This document shows, in pieces, positions 32,919 to 44,835 of a DNA stretch of 64,000 nt. How positions within the stretch are numbered: the first letter of the stretch is position 1; every line of letters starts with the position of its first letter. Position numbers and translations under genes: made by a program. Source of the DNA: Hydractinia symbiolongicarpus (lineage: Eukaryota > Cnidaria > Hydrozoa > Anthoathecata > Hydractiniidae). The notes beneath the pieces were generated by a model. The model was not told where the DNA came from, ran no database searches, and worked only from the letters and a program-made list of their open reading frames with translations. The DNA lies in the NCBI RefSeq assembly GCF_029227915.1, contig NC_079879.1, forward strand, positions 5,332,001-5,396,000. Direction: 5' to 3'.

Positions 32919-32962
<44 letters not shown>

Positions 32963-33206
32963 GTGGTGAGACAATTAATATAGCAAACTAACTTTGTAAC
33001 AAATATGAAATACAAAAGTTAAGTCTTAATATTCTTTAAAAGGAATTTTATGGGCACTAATGTTTTATTCTTTAAAAGCGTTGTAATAAGTGTTAAATCC
33101 TTCTTTAAGTAGCCATGTTTACAAATTGATACCTTTATATTCCGGCCTCGAGTTTTTTTTAAGTACCTTTTAATTACGGCCCAGAATGACTGATTCTTCA
33201 GACTAA
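31704..33206. other. No gene recognised
   Basis: AT-rich sequence with no supported exon. It contains a 42-base A homopolymer at 32920-32961. Confidence 0.45.
32920..32961 (+). repeat. Poly(A) tract of 42 bases
   Basis: Uninterrupted A run. It could be the tail of a processed insertion, but no parent sequence is recognised upstream. Confidence 0.8.
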
Positions 33207-33469
33207 AGGGGGATTTTCACGAAACATAAGAACGGCGAATTCGCTGTTTAATTTTCACGACAAAATAAAAAGGCGCCAAATTCATTGTTTACATTAGTTA
33301 ACCGCGTTCTGATTGGTCAAAAACTAGCTGCGAAACCTTTGGTCGCTAAAAAGTAGGAACTGTTTCTACTTTTCAGCGAAGCGAATATTTCGATGCAAAA
33401 TCAAAACAAACAAAACTGCGCATGCTCAGATACAATTCGCCGTCGAATTCGCTTCGTGAAAATCCCCCT
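33207..33469. mobile_element. 263-bp MITE, longer relative of the one at 11442
   Basis: The ends AGGGGGATTTTCACGAA and (reverse) AGGGGGATTTTCACGAAGCG match the 147-bp MITE, as does the right-hand segment with CTGCGCATGCTCAGATACAA. The centre contains extra sequence not present in the short copy. The left flank is TAA but the right flank is GAC, so the target duplication is not preserved. Confidence 0.8.
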
Positions 33470-35392
33470 GACTTTTTTATGAATGCGCGGCAGCCAAATA
33501 TTCAGCTTGAGGATATTGTAAAACCAAGGCAATTTATATAATTCTTTTTTAGTATGCATCTAATGACGTCAATGTGATGCATGCCGTATATTTTTTTCAA
33601 AACAGATCGCACAATGCTTTAAGCAAGAAAACCGAAAGCCACGCAAGTTCCTACAATAAGGGGAAGAAATTTTTCCTGGGTAGCTTAGTTTTAAGGAGTT
33701 ACAGAACAGAATATTGCGATAAAAACAAACTTTATTATTTAACAATTTATTAAATTCTTTAATAAGGTTCAAACATAATAAAACTATGATAAATTTGGAA
33801 ATATTAAAATTCGCTCACAGTGCAAAAAATTTACAGGATAAAGCGTGAAACAAAATTCACTTTCTTGTTACGAATTAACTCGAAAGTTTATAACGCAAAA
33901 AAATTTAAAAAAATGGAAAGATAAAACTAAAATACTGAAAACATGAATAAAAATGACTGCATAACATTTTCCAATATAATTACCAAGAAATTCAAAAATT
34001 AGTAAAAAAGTTAAAAGAATTCAGTTTTTTTCGTTTATGTCTTGTAAATAGTCCCTAAACAATATGTCATGGAAAGGAACAAACTTAGAAAATTAAAATG
34101 CCGGTGATTTCTGAACTGACAGAGCTATTAACACTTTAAATTCACTGCTTATGTTTTATAATTGCAAAGAAATACAAAATTTGCCGAGGGGATTTTGAAC
34201 AATAAAAGCTCACGATGAGCAATTATCAATGCTAATTATTTTAAGGGAGAAAAAATATCTTACTAAAGTGCGAAAAAATTAGCAACCAAAATAATCACAA
34301 AAATTTTAGGTAAAACATTAAAATTCTGCATTTAAGAATTCGTATAAAATAATTACAATGCTATCAAGAACATTAAGGGAACATTATATAGTAGTAAAAT
34401 TTTTTATCTTTTAAAATCAAACAACAAAATTCAATTCTAGATGTCAAACTAAAAATTCATTAGGTTTACTATAATATTATAGTTGTAATTTCCTTAAATA
34501 AAGGAGCTAAAGATTTACAAAAAATGAACTCCAACTCCCGTGAAGAGGATTAAACACATGGCCCCTGTTATAGTGTATTGTCTGTTACGAGATTTACTTT
34601 AAAACACCTGACCAAAGCAAACTTAGAAAAGACGACAATTAAAACGATATGCAAAAATCAATTAAATTTAACATTTACGTCAGGTTCTTTTGATAAAAAA
34701 ACAACAATAATTTTTTTGCTTTTATTTTAGCACACATGGCTTTTCAATAGATGCAAACTAAATGAGACCCAAGTGGCGCTTTAATTTGTCTCGCATACTG
34801 AGTAAAATTTTAACGCAGGGGGTAATAAAAATTCAACACGTGAAAAAAACCCCTAATTCATCCCCTCCTCAGTTTAAAAAATAAATTTGTTATTTTGAAA
34901 CAAAAAACTAAAAACAAATGAACAAATTGCTAATATTAAACATTAGTTGTTTTTTCGTAGCAGGAAGATGGCTAAACAAATACATCAGAAAAATGCAAAT
35001 TTGTATTCTTTAAATACTCTTTGTGTGAAAAGCCGATTTTTTTCATCATACTTATAAGAAAAGTAATAATTTGTTTTTTGCGCGCGTATTTGAATTTAGT
35101 TTTTTATGATTTACTTTGTATATTCACAATAACATGCAAAATAAATAAAGCTTTCTAAGGTTTTTTCATTAAAGGAAAAACTAGCCAGTGATATTAAATT
35201 GAGAAAACAAATTTTTTATAGTTAAGTAAATACGGCGGCTTTTCACACACAAAAAATCATAAGTCGAGTTTTTTAGGAAAGTTGAACTTCACGATTCAGA
35301 AAATAACATCTTTTGCATACAAAACCAAAATGCACAGGCAATATATATATATATGTACAACAATAAAAATTAATTTGATAATTTTAACGTGT
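33470..35392. other. Downstream of nanos, no other gene recognised
   Basis: Very AT-rich. The right part must include the nanos 3' UTR or a further nanos exon (the ORF end overlaps a donor-like site). No conserved domain is seen. Confidence 0.45.
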
Positions 35393-36367
35393 TTACATTC
35401 TTACCTTTCCATGCTGGTTGAATCGAGGTTGCGGCGGTAAGACTCCGGGAAAGGGAGGACGAAAACCTGGCAAGCGTTGGTGAGGAGGTAATTGGTTTCG
35501 CGGTGGCATATGAATGTTTTGAGCAGGGGGTTGTTGGCCCATAACTCCAGCACGTGTGTTTTGATTCAACGGGCAATACTTTATCGTATGAGAGCTGTCA
35601 CCATTTGCTTTACAGATAGGACAGGTATAGGCTCGAAGGATTGGACATGCGGTACGCCCCTCAGTATCTTTTAACACATGACTGGTATAAACGCTCTCTG
35701 ATTCGCCGTTATTACGACAAAAAACGCATACTTGAAGTGAAGTTGACGATCTTGGCGGGACTTGAGGAGTGTTTGAATGTACCAACGGTGGTTGAGGTTG
35801 AGGAGACTGTATTGGTGGGGAGGGGGGAGAAGGTGGTTGTGCAGGTGATGGAACTTTTTCGGGCATTCGGTTGTTGATTTGCTGTTGGTAAGCACCACTA
35901 ATAATGTGATCTCTCATCGCTTTACTGAGCCTCATACTCGGCGGTGGAAGTTGTTGTTTGTTGAACGCAGGATCTGACATTGGAAATGAGTCAAAATTTC
36001 TTTCGCAGTTGTATTGCTGCTTGTCTATGGTGGGAGATAAAACCGCGGCAGAATCACTGGCATCGCTGCTCCAACTAACACGTCTTGCTCTTTGCAGTAA
36101 AGCTAAATTTTTGTGCGTATTGTATAACAAGGGATTATCTTCCGATATTTTAACATTGTTTAATAAATTTGATAAGCCAAAATAATCCTGAAACAAGGAA
36201 AAATCACTTGCATCTTTCGTAGGATAGTACGGGCTTCCAGATTCACTCGAGCTACTGTTTCTGCTGCTCCTTCCTCCACTTAAGTTAGACCACGTGTCTA
36301 GCTCATCATCAGATTCAAGTATGTTTCTCGGCATGAAGTTTTGTAGCATAACATCACTCAACGACAT
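35393..36367 (-). CDS. nanos: Nanos RNA-binding translational repressor
   Basis: A single open frame of 324 residues from [15 protein letters not shown]. The tandem CCHC zinc finger of Nanos is intact: C214-X2-C217-X12-H230-X10-C241, then C249-X2-C252-X7-H260-X4-C265, with typical strings [20 protein letters not shown] and [20 protein letters not shown]. Residues 56-69 ([14 protein letters not shown]) match the NOT1-interacting motif of vertebrate Nanos, which recruits the CCR4-NOT deadenylase. Between them is a Ser-rich then Pro/Gln-rich linker, and the tail after the finger is Pro-rich. Nanos works with Pumilio on mRNA 3' UTRs and marks germline and multipotent cells in cnidarians (family knowledge). 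The ATG is the first in the frame. The last codons (HGKVRM, TAA) overlap AAAG|GTAAGA, a strong donor consensus, so the transcript may splice to a further exon. Confidence 0.96.
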   Translation of the reverse strand: MSLSDVMLQNFMPRNILESDDELDTWSNLSGGRSSRNSSSSESGSPYYPTKDASDFSLFQDYFGLSNLLNNVKISEDNPLLYNTHKNLALLQRARRVSWSSDASDSAAVLSPTIDKQQYNCERNFDSFPMSDPAFNKQQLPPPSMRLSKAMRDHIISGAYQQQINNRMPEKVPSPAQPPSPPSPPIQSPQPQPPLVHSNTPQVPPRSSTSLQVCVFCRNNGESESVYTSHVLKDTEGRTACPILRAYTCPICKANGDSSHTIKYCPLNQNTRAGVMGQQPPAQNIHMPPRNQLPPHQRLPGFRPPFPGVLPPQPRFNQHGKVRM

Positions 36368-38942
36368 CTTTCTTTACAAATTCTTTTTTCAGCAACAAAA
36401 AACTTTCAGATTTCACGCGCTACACAGTTTCCATGCAACAACACGACAAATATAATAACACTGTTTGGCCGATCGTCTTTTTATGCAATAAAATCATCTC
36501 GACGTTTCGCGTTCCATTGTAACCATTGTATGTTAAAAACCGGGGGTAATAATAAGCCGCTAAAAATACATAAAATGATTAAGTTTATCACAATATCTAC
36601 ACCCTGATTTAGACACGTAACCGAGTCTACATGCAAATGAGAACAAATAAGCCATTGTTTGCGATTTTAAAGACATGTATCGAAACACCGGTCTATATTT
36701 AAATAGTGGCTTGGGATTAAAAGATGCTAAAATGTTCTTTTATTTTATATATCCCAGAAGCATCATCAGTAAACAAATTATTAAATTTGTATGAATGCTT
36801 ATGTCAATCTTAGAAGCTTCAGACAGTTTTATTGCAAACCTACAGTAACATGAACAAAAACAACAACAAATAACTCCCGCTTTGCTGTACATTGTTTGTG
36901 TAGGTACATGGTAAGATAAAACTGAAAACTTAAGAGTGATAATATCTGATCAATACGTTACTACCAAATAAAATTAATAATTAAGTTTAGTGCGTAAAAT
37001 GTGAGAGGGAGCGATTTCATGCTGCATTAAAATATCCACCCTGTTGGCACGTGCGCTTAATCTTTTAGGAATGATTCATAAAAACAAGCTAATTTTCATA
37101 ATAACTTAACAGGTATCCTAATCACTAAAAAGGTTAAAATACCAGTTTTTAATTCCGGTACAAAGTTTGCAATTAACAACAAAAAACGGGCCAACCGTTT
37201 CAAACCACCACAACAACACAGGAATTTTTTCATCAAACTTTTGCATGTGTTACAAGAATTCGAAAAGTTGAAAATACATTAGCCTCAGGAACAACCGTGT
37301 TCGAATTAAAAATAGAAATAAAAACACCTTTGTTCAATAATTGATACATTGGTTTAAACCCCCCTTGATTGGCTGGTGCAAATAAGCACATTTCAAAATG
37401 TCTGAAAATAAATTAGCCCCAAAATAGCACTAGACAAGTCAGCTATCAAAACTTGAATTGTACCATATGTTTTCGATCTGAATACTGGTAATACACACAA
37501 AACGGAAAACATTTTTTTTTATTTCGAAAAACTAAGTTTTGAAACTCTGAACAAGAGTAAAAACACATTTTCTGTTCAGCGACGTTTTTGTATCAACTAA
37601 TGCGATGCGTAATATGAGGTGGTGAGCAGACTCATTCAAGATGAAAAACGAAGAGAATTTCGTTGCAATTTACTGGGTTATTTATCATCTGTTGTACGCA
37701 ATTTTTTTTCTGAAGTAGATGGTTGGAGAATTTATATACCTGTCCTAACACAATTCCAACGTAGAATTCAAATTAAGTGATGTTTACTTAAGCATCCTAG
37801 CTACATTCAGCAGTGATATAAAACAACTGGTGCCCGCTAACAGGGCGATCTTCGGGCGATCTTTGGCGCGCCGCACAGTTCTGAAGTGAAAAACCTGCGC
37901 CTGTCATTCATTTAATTCATCAAGCTCCGCCTTTTTATGACAATTAAAATCTGAAACTATTTTCGAATATTTGAATTTTAGATTTCTACCGAAACAACTA
38001 AAGTACACATACCTTGTAAACAGAACTGTATATTTTGTTTTGATTTTTAAAAATTCGACATTTGAGGCTAAAATATTTCATCCTACCAGTAATAAAAACT
38101 GTTAACAAATGGGATGACATGGTTGTATAAATAAGGAAAAGAAAATATCCAATATAAAAAAGAAGTAATGTATATGTACGTACAGTTACGCTACAGTATT
38201 AATTCTACATCTGCAATTCTCTCGACAGAAATGTTGTAATAAAGATTTTGGATCATTTTAATTATAGACACAAAAAAATTTGCTATCTGATTATCGAGAC
38301 TCAGCAATATTTTCAAAATGTTATTAGCATTTCTGAAAATTAAATTTGATGATTTTTACAAAAAAATTCTTATAACTTTAAGTGCACACTTTTTGATAAG
38401 AATTAGGAAATCTGGTTTCAGCCTCCGGCGTCTCATCTTTAGCAAATATTTTCATCCAGAAATCGTTATTTTTATTTCTTTAATAATTTTAATCACTTTT
38501 TACACATTTTTTACTTTTTCGTGAAAAAAGAATGAGAACGAAGTACGTGTTTAAGCTTTGCATTGTAATTACTAGAAAAAATATATTGTGAAACTGTAAT
38601 TACACGTTGGTTGGATGGCAGCTAATTTTTGTAGATATTATGAATAAAAGAGAAACTAATTATCAATAAACTCGTTTTAATATAGCCTAGTAAGCTAAGA
38701 TTTCTTCGAGGATGTCAAAAGCCAGTTTCAATTGAACCAACAAACCAATTTTTCAGAGCAAACCACGAATTAAAAATAATCAATGAGCACAAAACCAGCG
38801 AGGTCACATCTTACCTTTTAAATGGTACCTAATTTTATTATGTTTGTTCAGGTGAATGGACTATTCGCGCTAATAACAATAAAGGTGAAAAGATTTCCGA
38901 CAATGATCACGTGAGCAAAGAACAAAAGATAAAAAAGTGCGG
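36368..38942. other. Upstream of nanos, no gene recognised
   Basis: This should contain the nanos promoter and leader. A plus-strand frame at 38318-38524 is hydrophobic low-complexity and not convincing. No repeat family seen. Confidence 0.45.
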
Positions 38943-39131
38943 TCAGTACTTTGACCGCAAAAATTCATTTTTAATCCAGCGTAATTTTTGCCACCGGTAG
39001 CAAGGGTATTTACGCTGGGTCTCTTGGCTAGTTCTCAAAAACATGTCCATCAAATTTCTAAGTTCTTGATTCGCGCTTGAATACTTTTTGTAATTTAGTT
39101 GAGCCATCGCGTTAGTTTTTTTTATGGTCAT
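38943..39131 (-). CDS. Possible small exon or gene, 54-62 codons, unrecognised
   Basis: An open frame ends CYRWQKLRWIKNEFLRSKY, with a more natural-looking second start at MAQLNYKKYSSANQELRNLM. A good acceptor-like TTTATTCCAG lies about 13 bp upstream of the first ATG, suggesting a coding exon after a 5' UTR intron. The product would be small, basic and Trp/Tyr-containing, unlike chance AT-rich frames. No family is recognised. Confidence 0.3.
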   Translation of the reverse strand: MTIKKTNAMAQLNYKKYSSANQELRNLMDMFLRTSQETQRKYPCYRWQKLRWIKNEFLRSKY

Positions 39132-42100
39132 TCGCGTTAATTTCCTGGAATAAACATAACTATTATCCCAGTTCGGCCATTTGATTCAAAATTTCAAAGA
39201 TTTATCCCTAGAACTTTTAAGAAAGCTTCATCATAGGTAGTATTGACTCCCTAATTTCAAAGATCTAGAAAGCGCATTGTCGTAAGCCAGGGAGACATTA
39301 CTGCAAGTACGTATTTGAGAGTCGTTTAATTTTAAGGAGATCTATTAACGAGGTAGGGGTTACAAACTTAACGGAGAAAACTTAGTAAACAGGATCCAAA
39401 GTAAGCGCTTTTAATCTAGTTACTTAGAGGTTAAACTTGCGGAAATAACTGTTTAGTTATTTTCGTCAGGGTTAGGATTAGTCCTAATTGTAAATTTTCA
39501 AAGAAAAGAAATATTGATAGCTAATTTAAAAGAGCGAATCATTGATAAAACTGATAATGGCAAATATATAACATCAAATGCACAAAAGTTTAGTCCTTTA
39601 TTTGCAGGGTTGAAAACTTGCGCAAGAACTTACCCAAATAATTTTGCTGCATGTCACGAACTCTTAAGAACAAAGTGAGTCTGAATTTCGCCTTAAAATG
39701 AAAACAATTATGGTTGTAAAGTCAAAGCCCTATGAGGGGTAGGTTGAGACTGGGGGATATATAGCCTCCCGCTCTTAACATTTGTAGACCGCAATTACAA
39801 GCATGCAGTACGTACAATTCTTTATCTCTTTGGGATCGGGGTTGATAAATAAGAACAAAATGGGATAAGGCTCGGAAATTAAAAACAGCCAGCATGAGAA
39901 CAGATTTTACTGGATCTTTATTAAAGTCGAAGGCTGACATTTTGATAAAAATTAATAACTTATGAAGGTCCCATCTTACACTGATTCATTATGGCATATT
40001 CACAAGTAACATAACCTAAATCAGCAATTTTTAAGCAACACCGAGACTGAACGGAAACGCCTCCACCTTATATCGTGTTGCACTCATATGCGCACACCCT
40101 TTTTCTGCATTTTAATCAACGAAGTGTGTTCGAGCTTCAAACTTTGCACAAAGAGTATTCGTCTTGTAGCTAAAGTGTTCGTAGTGTACGTGTATAACAT
40201 AGTACATATAGAGGTTAGTGTATAAGGCTTTGATTGTTATACAGCCAGTTTGTAAAGAAATTGTACAACCAGGTCTCCCTTATACAGCCAGTTTGTAAAG
40301 AAATTGTACAACCAGGTCTACGTTATACAGCATGTCCACTATGTTTGATTATGCGTCGTCACCTACTTTAAACGCCCTCACAGACTAGGCGGGAGAAGGC
40401 AACACAAAATTTTACCACCCATTTAAGTTTATTAACTCCGCCCTGTGTATTTTTTAATAGGGCGTAACGGAGCACAAGTATACACAATACGGACAAAATA
40501 CACGCTTTATTCAAAAGAACTAGTAAAATCTGACCTGATGTAAGCTGTTCTTATTTATTTTACCTTCTTTAAGTCTGATTTGTCCTTTCTTATTAAGAAC
40601 ACAACTTTAGAATTCAGTCTCACCTGTTCTTATTTCGGTGATTTTAAATATCTTCTATACGTTTTCTATAAAAAGATGGAAGCTTTCGTTGCCCATACAA
40701 AAGTTATTTTGCAGTAGCAGAAAAACAAACGAATAGCTATACGCAGAAGAAAGTATCTACATCCTAGATTGTACTAAATTTTTATTAAATTTCGCAGTTG
40801 GATTGTTCTTAGTTTATAAACGTTGATTAGAGCCTAAACCTGTTCTCATTATGGAAAATCATGTTCTTATAAAATTGTTCTTATAAGAAAAGCTTGTAGC
40901 TAAGAGATGGGTGTAGCTACAAATATGAATAAAATTGTGAAAAAAAATCATAAATTTCACTTTACGAAGATAGTTGCTACATTAGAAAGACTAGCTCGTT
41001 CCAATCTGTCGATATCAATTTAAACCCGCCGTAGTATTCAGAAATAACAGAACAAAATGAACGCATGCTAACTCAGCAATTTTTTAACAAAAACATCGCG
41101 CATGCGCAAACTTATAATACATACAAATATAAATGACGGAGGATCGTTCCAGCAAATTGGTTGGAAGAAAAGAAATTATCATTAAATTCATGGCAAAACG
41201 AAAGACAAGTGACTAATTAATTTCTTCTTATTACGATATTGTGAAAAAAAGTGAAAACTTAGTAATTGAAATTCGCCCGACAAAAGCTTGACGATTAGAC
41301 AGGATATTAATTTTCGATAAAACAATAAAAAAATAAATAAACGAGATTGTTATTATACTTCATTCACGACTTTACCGAGTTCCGCGCTCCCTTCCAACTT
41401 TGCAGACAAACAAACACTGCAATCACACGAATATTTATTTTGTCACCACAATAAATGTACAAAACTCGTGAACGTAGAAATTGATGGTATAAAGGTTAAT
41501 CATATAAAAAGTATAATACTTTATCTTATTAGTACATAGAAAAGATGAAAAAAAATAATCAAAAGAATTTTGACAAGCATTTATGGATTTAAAAAAAGTT
41601 ATTTTATACACGTTGTCAACGGAGAAAAAATGTAAAGAAAAACTTCTACTTGGCTAAAAGACATCACTTGGGGGAACAGGAGGGCTACTTACTAACATAA
41701 CTTACTTTTTTGTCTGCAGATGCTTCACAAGTGAAACAAAAGCTGTACTACCATTCATACACTGAATAACAAACAAAAACTATACTTGAAAGGGAAAGAA
41801 CTGCGCGCCTTGAATTACAAAACAAAGAAATCATAAAATATAAGTGCGTAAAGATAAAATAAAATACTCACAAACAAATAATTACTTTGACATTTGTTTG
41901 GTTAAACTAACAGTTAAAATGACGTCTGGATAATCAAGGTAAATAGGCGTATGGGAGTAACACGAAAGTTCAAAGCAAGTAAAATTTAGGCAACTTACTT
42001 CGTTCGTCTTCGATTGAGTAATATTTTTTTTTCTAATGTAGAAATAATTAATAATTACAATAACGAAAATGGAAGTAAGTTTGCGCATGCGCAAAAAGAA

Positions 42101-42693
42101 TTTTAATTAATCTGACTGATAATATTGTCTCCATCTCCCTATGACATTTCTCATAGTGGGTGTGCTATGAGAGATTCAACAAGTCTTCTCAGGCGTATAC
42201 TTTAAAGACGTAAATGTTCGTGCTCCATTTACATGAAACAATTTTTTAAAAGAGTTAATTTTTACATCCACCTGCTAAATCCTCGCAAAATACATAATTC
42301 TTTTTTTTTACATAAAAAAAACTATTCAACTATCCAACGCGCAGTACTCATGTAACAACCTCATCAAAACACGATTAAGTTTACAAAAACAAAAACTGTT
42401 GCTATGGGTTACACGTAGTCTGTTGGCTTTTCTTAAATCGTCGTATTTACTTTTGTAATTTCTCATTGAAGATAAAACATATATAACATAGGGAAATAAA
42501 AATAGATGACATGCAAAATGAAAAATTTTTTTGATATCTTTATATAAAATGAAATACGAAACTTCAACAGTCTCATTAAGATGATATAAAACACTTATGT
42601 AAAACACCGAAATGACACCACATCTATCAATGTGTAAAATGAGAAAATTTTCTACTTGAATCGAAACGCGTCAAGTGCAGCAAAGTCACTTAA
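39132..42693. other. No gene recognised
   Basis: AT-rich sequence with only a 43-bp tandem duplication at 40237-40322. The minus-strand frames at 39722-39940, 41882-42094 and 42326-42607 show no domain. Confidence 0.45.
40237..40322. repeat. 43-bp tandem duplication
   Basis: TTATACAGCCAGTTTGTAAA followed by GAAATTGTACAACCAGGTCT occurs twice in a row, nearly identical, and the start of a third unit follows at 40323. Confidence 0.9.
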
Positions 42694-43065
42694 ATGACGT
42701 CACATATACACACATCACAAGTCATACGCAAACAGCAGGGAAGACAAACACAGAAATATTACAGAGTAAACAAAATAGTAATAGACGACCGACAAAGCGA
42801 AAGAAACTTCATCAATTGTGCGACACAATTGTGCGATAGTACAAACGAGTATAAAAACAGAAAAATTTATCTTTTAAAGTACACAGATTCTATTTACCGA
42901 ACAAAAGGAATCAGGCAATGGTTTTATGGTTTATACCATAGTGATCCCAAATCAGAGGTTAATTTTTATGGTTTATACCATAGTGATCCCAAATCAGATG
43001 TTAATTTTTATGGTTTATACCATGCTGATTTCAAATCGAGGCATGTTGACGTCAGCAAAAAGTAG
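42694..43065 (+). CDS. Possible ORF with in-frame 14-residue repeats, unrecognised
   Basis: A 123-codon frame starts MTSHIHTSQVIRKQQGRQTQ. Its last third is three tandem copies of FYGLYHSDPKS(E/D)VN, encoded by perfect or near-perfect 42-bp units at 42922-42963, 42964-43005 and 43006-43041. It has no signal peptide, and the repeats lack dibasic cleavage sites, so a neuropeptide precursor is unlikely. The first part is basic and polar. The frame may be a chance reading of a 42-bp satellite, but a multiple-of-three unit with no stops in three copies merits noting. Confidence 0.3.
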   Translation: MTSHIHTSQVIRKQQGRQTQKYYRVNKIVIDDRQSERNFINCATQLCDSTNEYKNRKIYLLKYTDSIYRTKGIRQWFYGLYHSDPKSEVNFYGLYHSDPKSDVNFYGLYHADFKSRHVDVSKK

Positions 43066-43725
43066 TAACCTTTAAGATTTTTGACCTAATCAAATAACCT
43101 GATATCCTAACTCCGCCGCGAACACTGACAAGTTTGCAGTACGTGTTCTACGTTTTTAATGCTTTTGGTTGCGATGAAATTCCATCCTTTAAACAAATGA
43201 CAAAGGTCCTAGTACTAATTCCGCTTTGAACATTGACAAGTGAACTTTGACAACTGCGGAGTGCGTGTTACTTAGATAGAAACGGCGTTCTTAATTGCTT
43301 GCGGTTGCGATCTTTGAAATTTCGCCCTTTTCCCCAGTACATAATTTCCGGGATTGTAGATACTTTTTTCCTTTGATTTAAGGTAACGATTCTTCATATC
43401 TTACCTTAAAAATATATGACTCTCTAAATATATAACTTAGATACCAAGCTAAGAACTTTCTGAAAACTTGTTTAAAATTTTTAGCATCTCAAACCCTTAC
43501 GTTATGTGGGCTACTTTAGGCTGCTGTGTTTTCAATATGCAAAATGTGTATTTAAGGTGTGGCCACAAGTGAAATTTTATCGTATTTATGTTTAAAGCCT
43601 TTTGCCACTAGCTGGAATATTCTAAAAAAAATGTTTGAGCATTTTGATTAGCTGACGGAGATTTAAGCCAATCAAAAGTAAAATTATTTCTACCCTTGTT
43701 GTATCATCAAAAATTTTGGATGATT
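43066..43725. other. No gene recognised
   Basis: Nothing I can support apart from a loosely repeated phrase (AACA(C/T)TGACAAGT) near 43121 and 43230. Confidence 0.4.
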
Positions 43726-43769
43726 CTGTACTACATAGAATATTTAGCCTGGTGAAGACAAGACATACA

Positions 43770-44835
43770 AGAAGCCCTGGGGGCTCTAAGAATTTCCGCG
43801 CGCTACCAAAATATTTGATGAAAACCTGCTAATTCGTTGTGTTATTGTGCCAAACATTCGAAGGGGCTTGGTGCATGAACCTCTGAAGATAAAGCCCATC
43901 AGTGACATTATATCTTACAACAAACGCAAACAAAACGAAACGTGTCATAATAAACTCACATTTTAAAAGAAATTGCTAACAAAAAATACAGCCTATCATT
44001 TATGGTTGAAAGTCTTGCGATTGAGACGTTTATGGTCTTAAACGGCATTAGTTGACAAAAAATCAAAATTTTGATGTAACCATCATTTTCAGCATACTTT
44101 TTTTATTAACTGTGTCAATTTTTGTCGAAAATAAAGCAGTTTTAATTTTTGGATAAATTTTGGCCTGAAATAAAATTTAGGTGACAAAAAATCAAACTTT
44201 TGTACCATCATCATTTTCAGCATACTTTATTTGTTAACCGTGCCAGATTTAGCCGAAAATGAAGTGGTTTTAATTTTTGGACCAATTTTGGTCTAAAATG
44301 GCATTTAGGTGACAAAAATCAAAATTTTGATGTCACCATTATGTTCAGCATACTTTTTTTGTTAACTTTGCCAATTTTTGTTGGAAATAAAGTAGTTTTA
44401 ATTTTTGGACCAATTTTGGCCTAAAATGACATTTAGGTAACAAGAAATCAAAATTTTGATGTCACCATCATGTTCAGCATACTTTATTTGTTAACTGTTC
44501 CAAATTTTGTTGAAAATAAAGTAGTTCTAATTTTTGGACCAATTTTGGCCTAAAATGACATTTAGGTGACAAAACTCAAAATTAATATGCCACCATTATG
44601 TTCAGCATACTTTTTTTGTTAACTGTGCCAAATTTTGTCAAAAACAAATACCAATTTTGGCCTGAGGCGTCAATACTAGACTTCCCAGTAGTTAAGGAGC
44701 TTGGGTACGAAGTTTACATCTGTGACGGACCAACGTGAAATCCCAGGGTCGATTTTTTCTCAAAAAATGCTCCGAAAGAAAAAAACGACGGTTTTAAAGA
44801 ATTTCCTACGCCTTTGGGCGCGGAAATTCAATAAG
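43770..44835. mobile_element. Possible non-autonomous element containing a 128-bp satellite
   Basis: GAATTTCCGCGCGC near 43791 is inverted relative to GGGCGCGGAAATTC near 44817. Between them lies the 128-bp tandem array. Minisatellite-bearing non-autonomous elements with short inverted ends are known in invertebrates. The ends are tentative and no target duplication was found. Confidence 0.4.
44051..44670. repeat. ~128-bp tandem repeat, nearly five copies
   Basis: Unit starts at 44051, 44181, 44309, 44437 and 44566 (spacing 128-130). Each contains GTGACAAAAA-TCAAAATTTT, CATCATTTTCAGCATACTTT and TTTTGGACCAATTTTGGCCT. The last copy is truncated near 44660. Confidence 0.92.

Noticed and set aside
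35671-36185. Several frames overlapping nanos on the plus and minus strands
   Set aside because: They are other-frame shadows of the nanos coding region.
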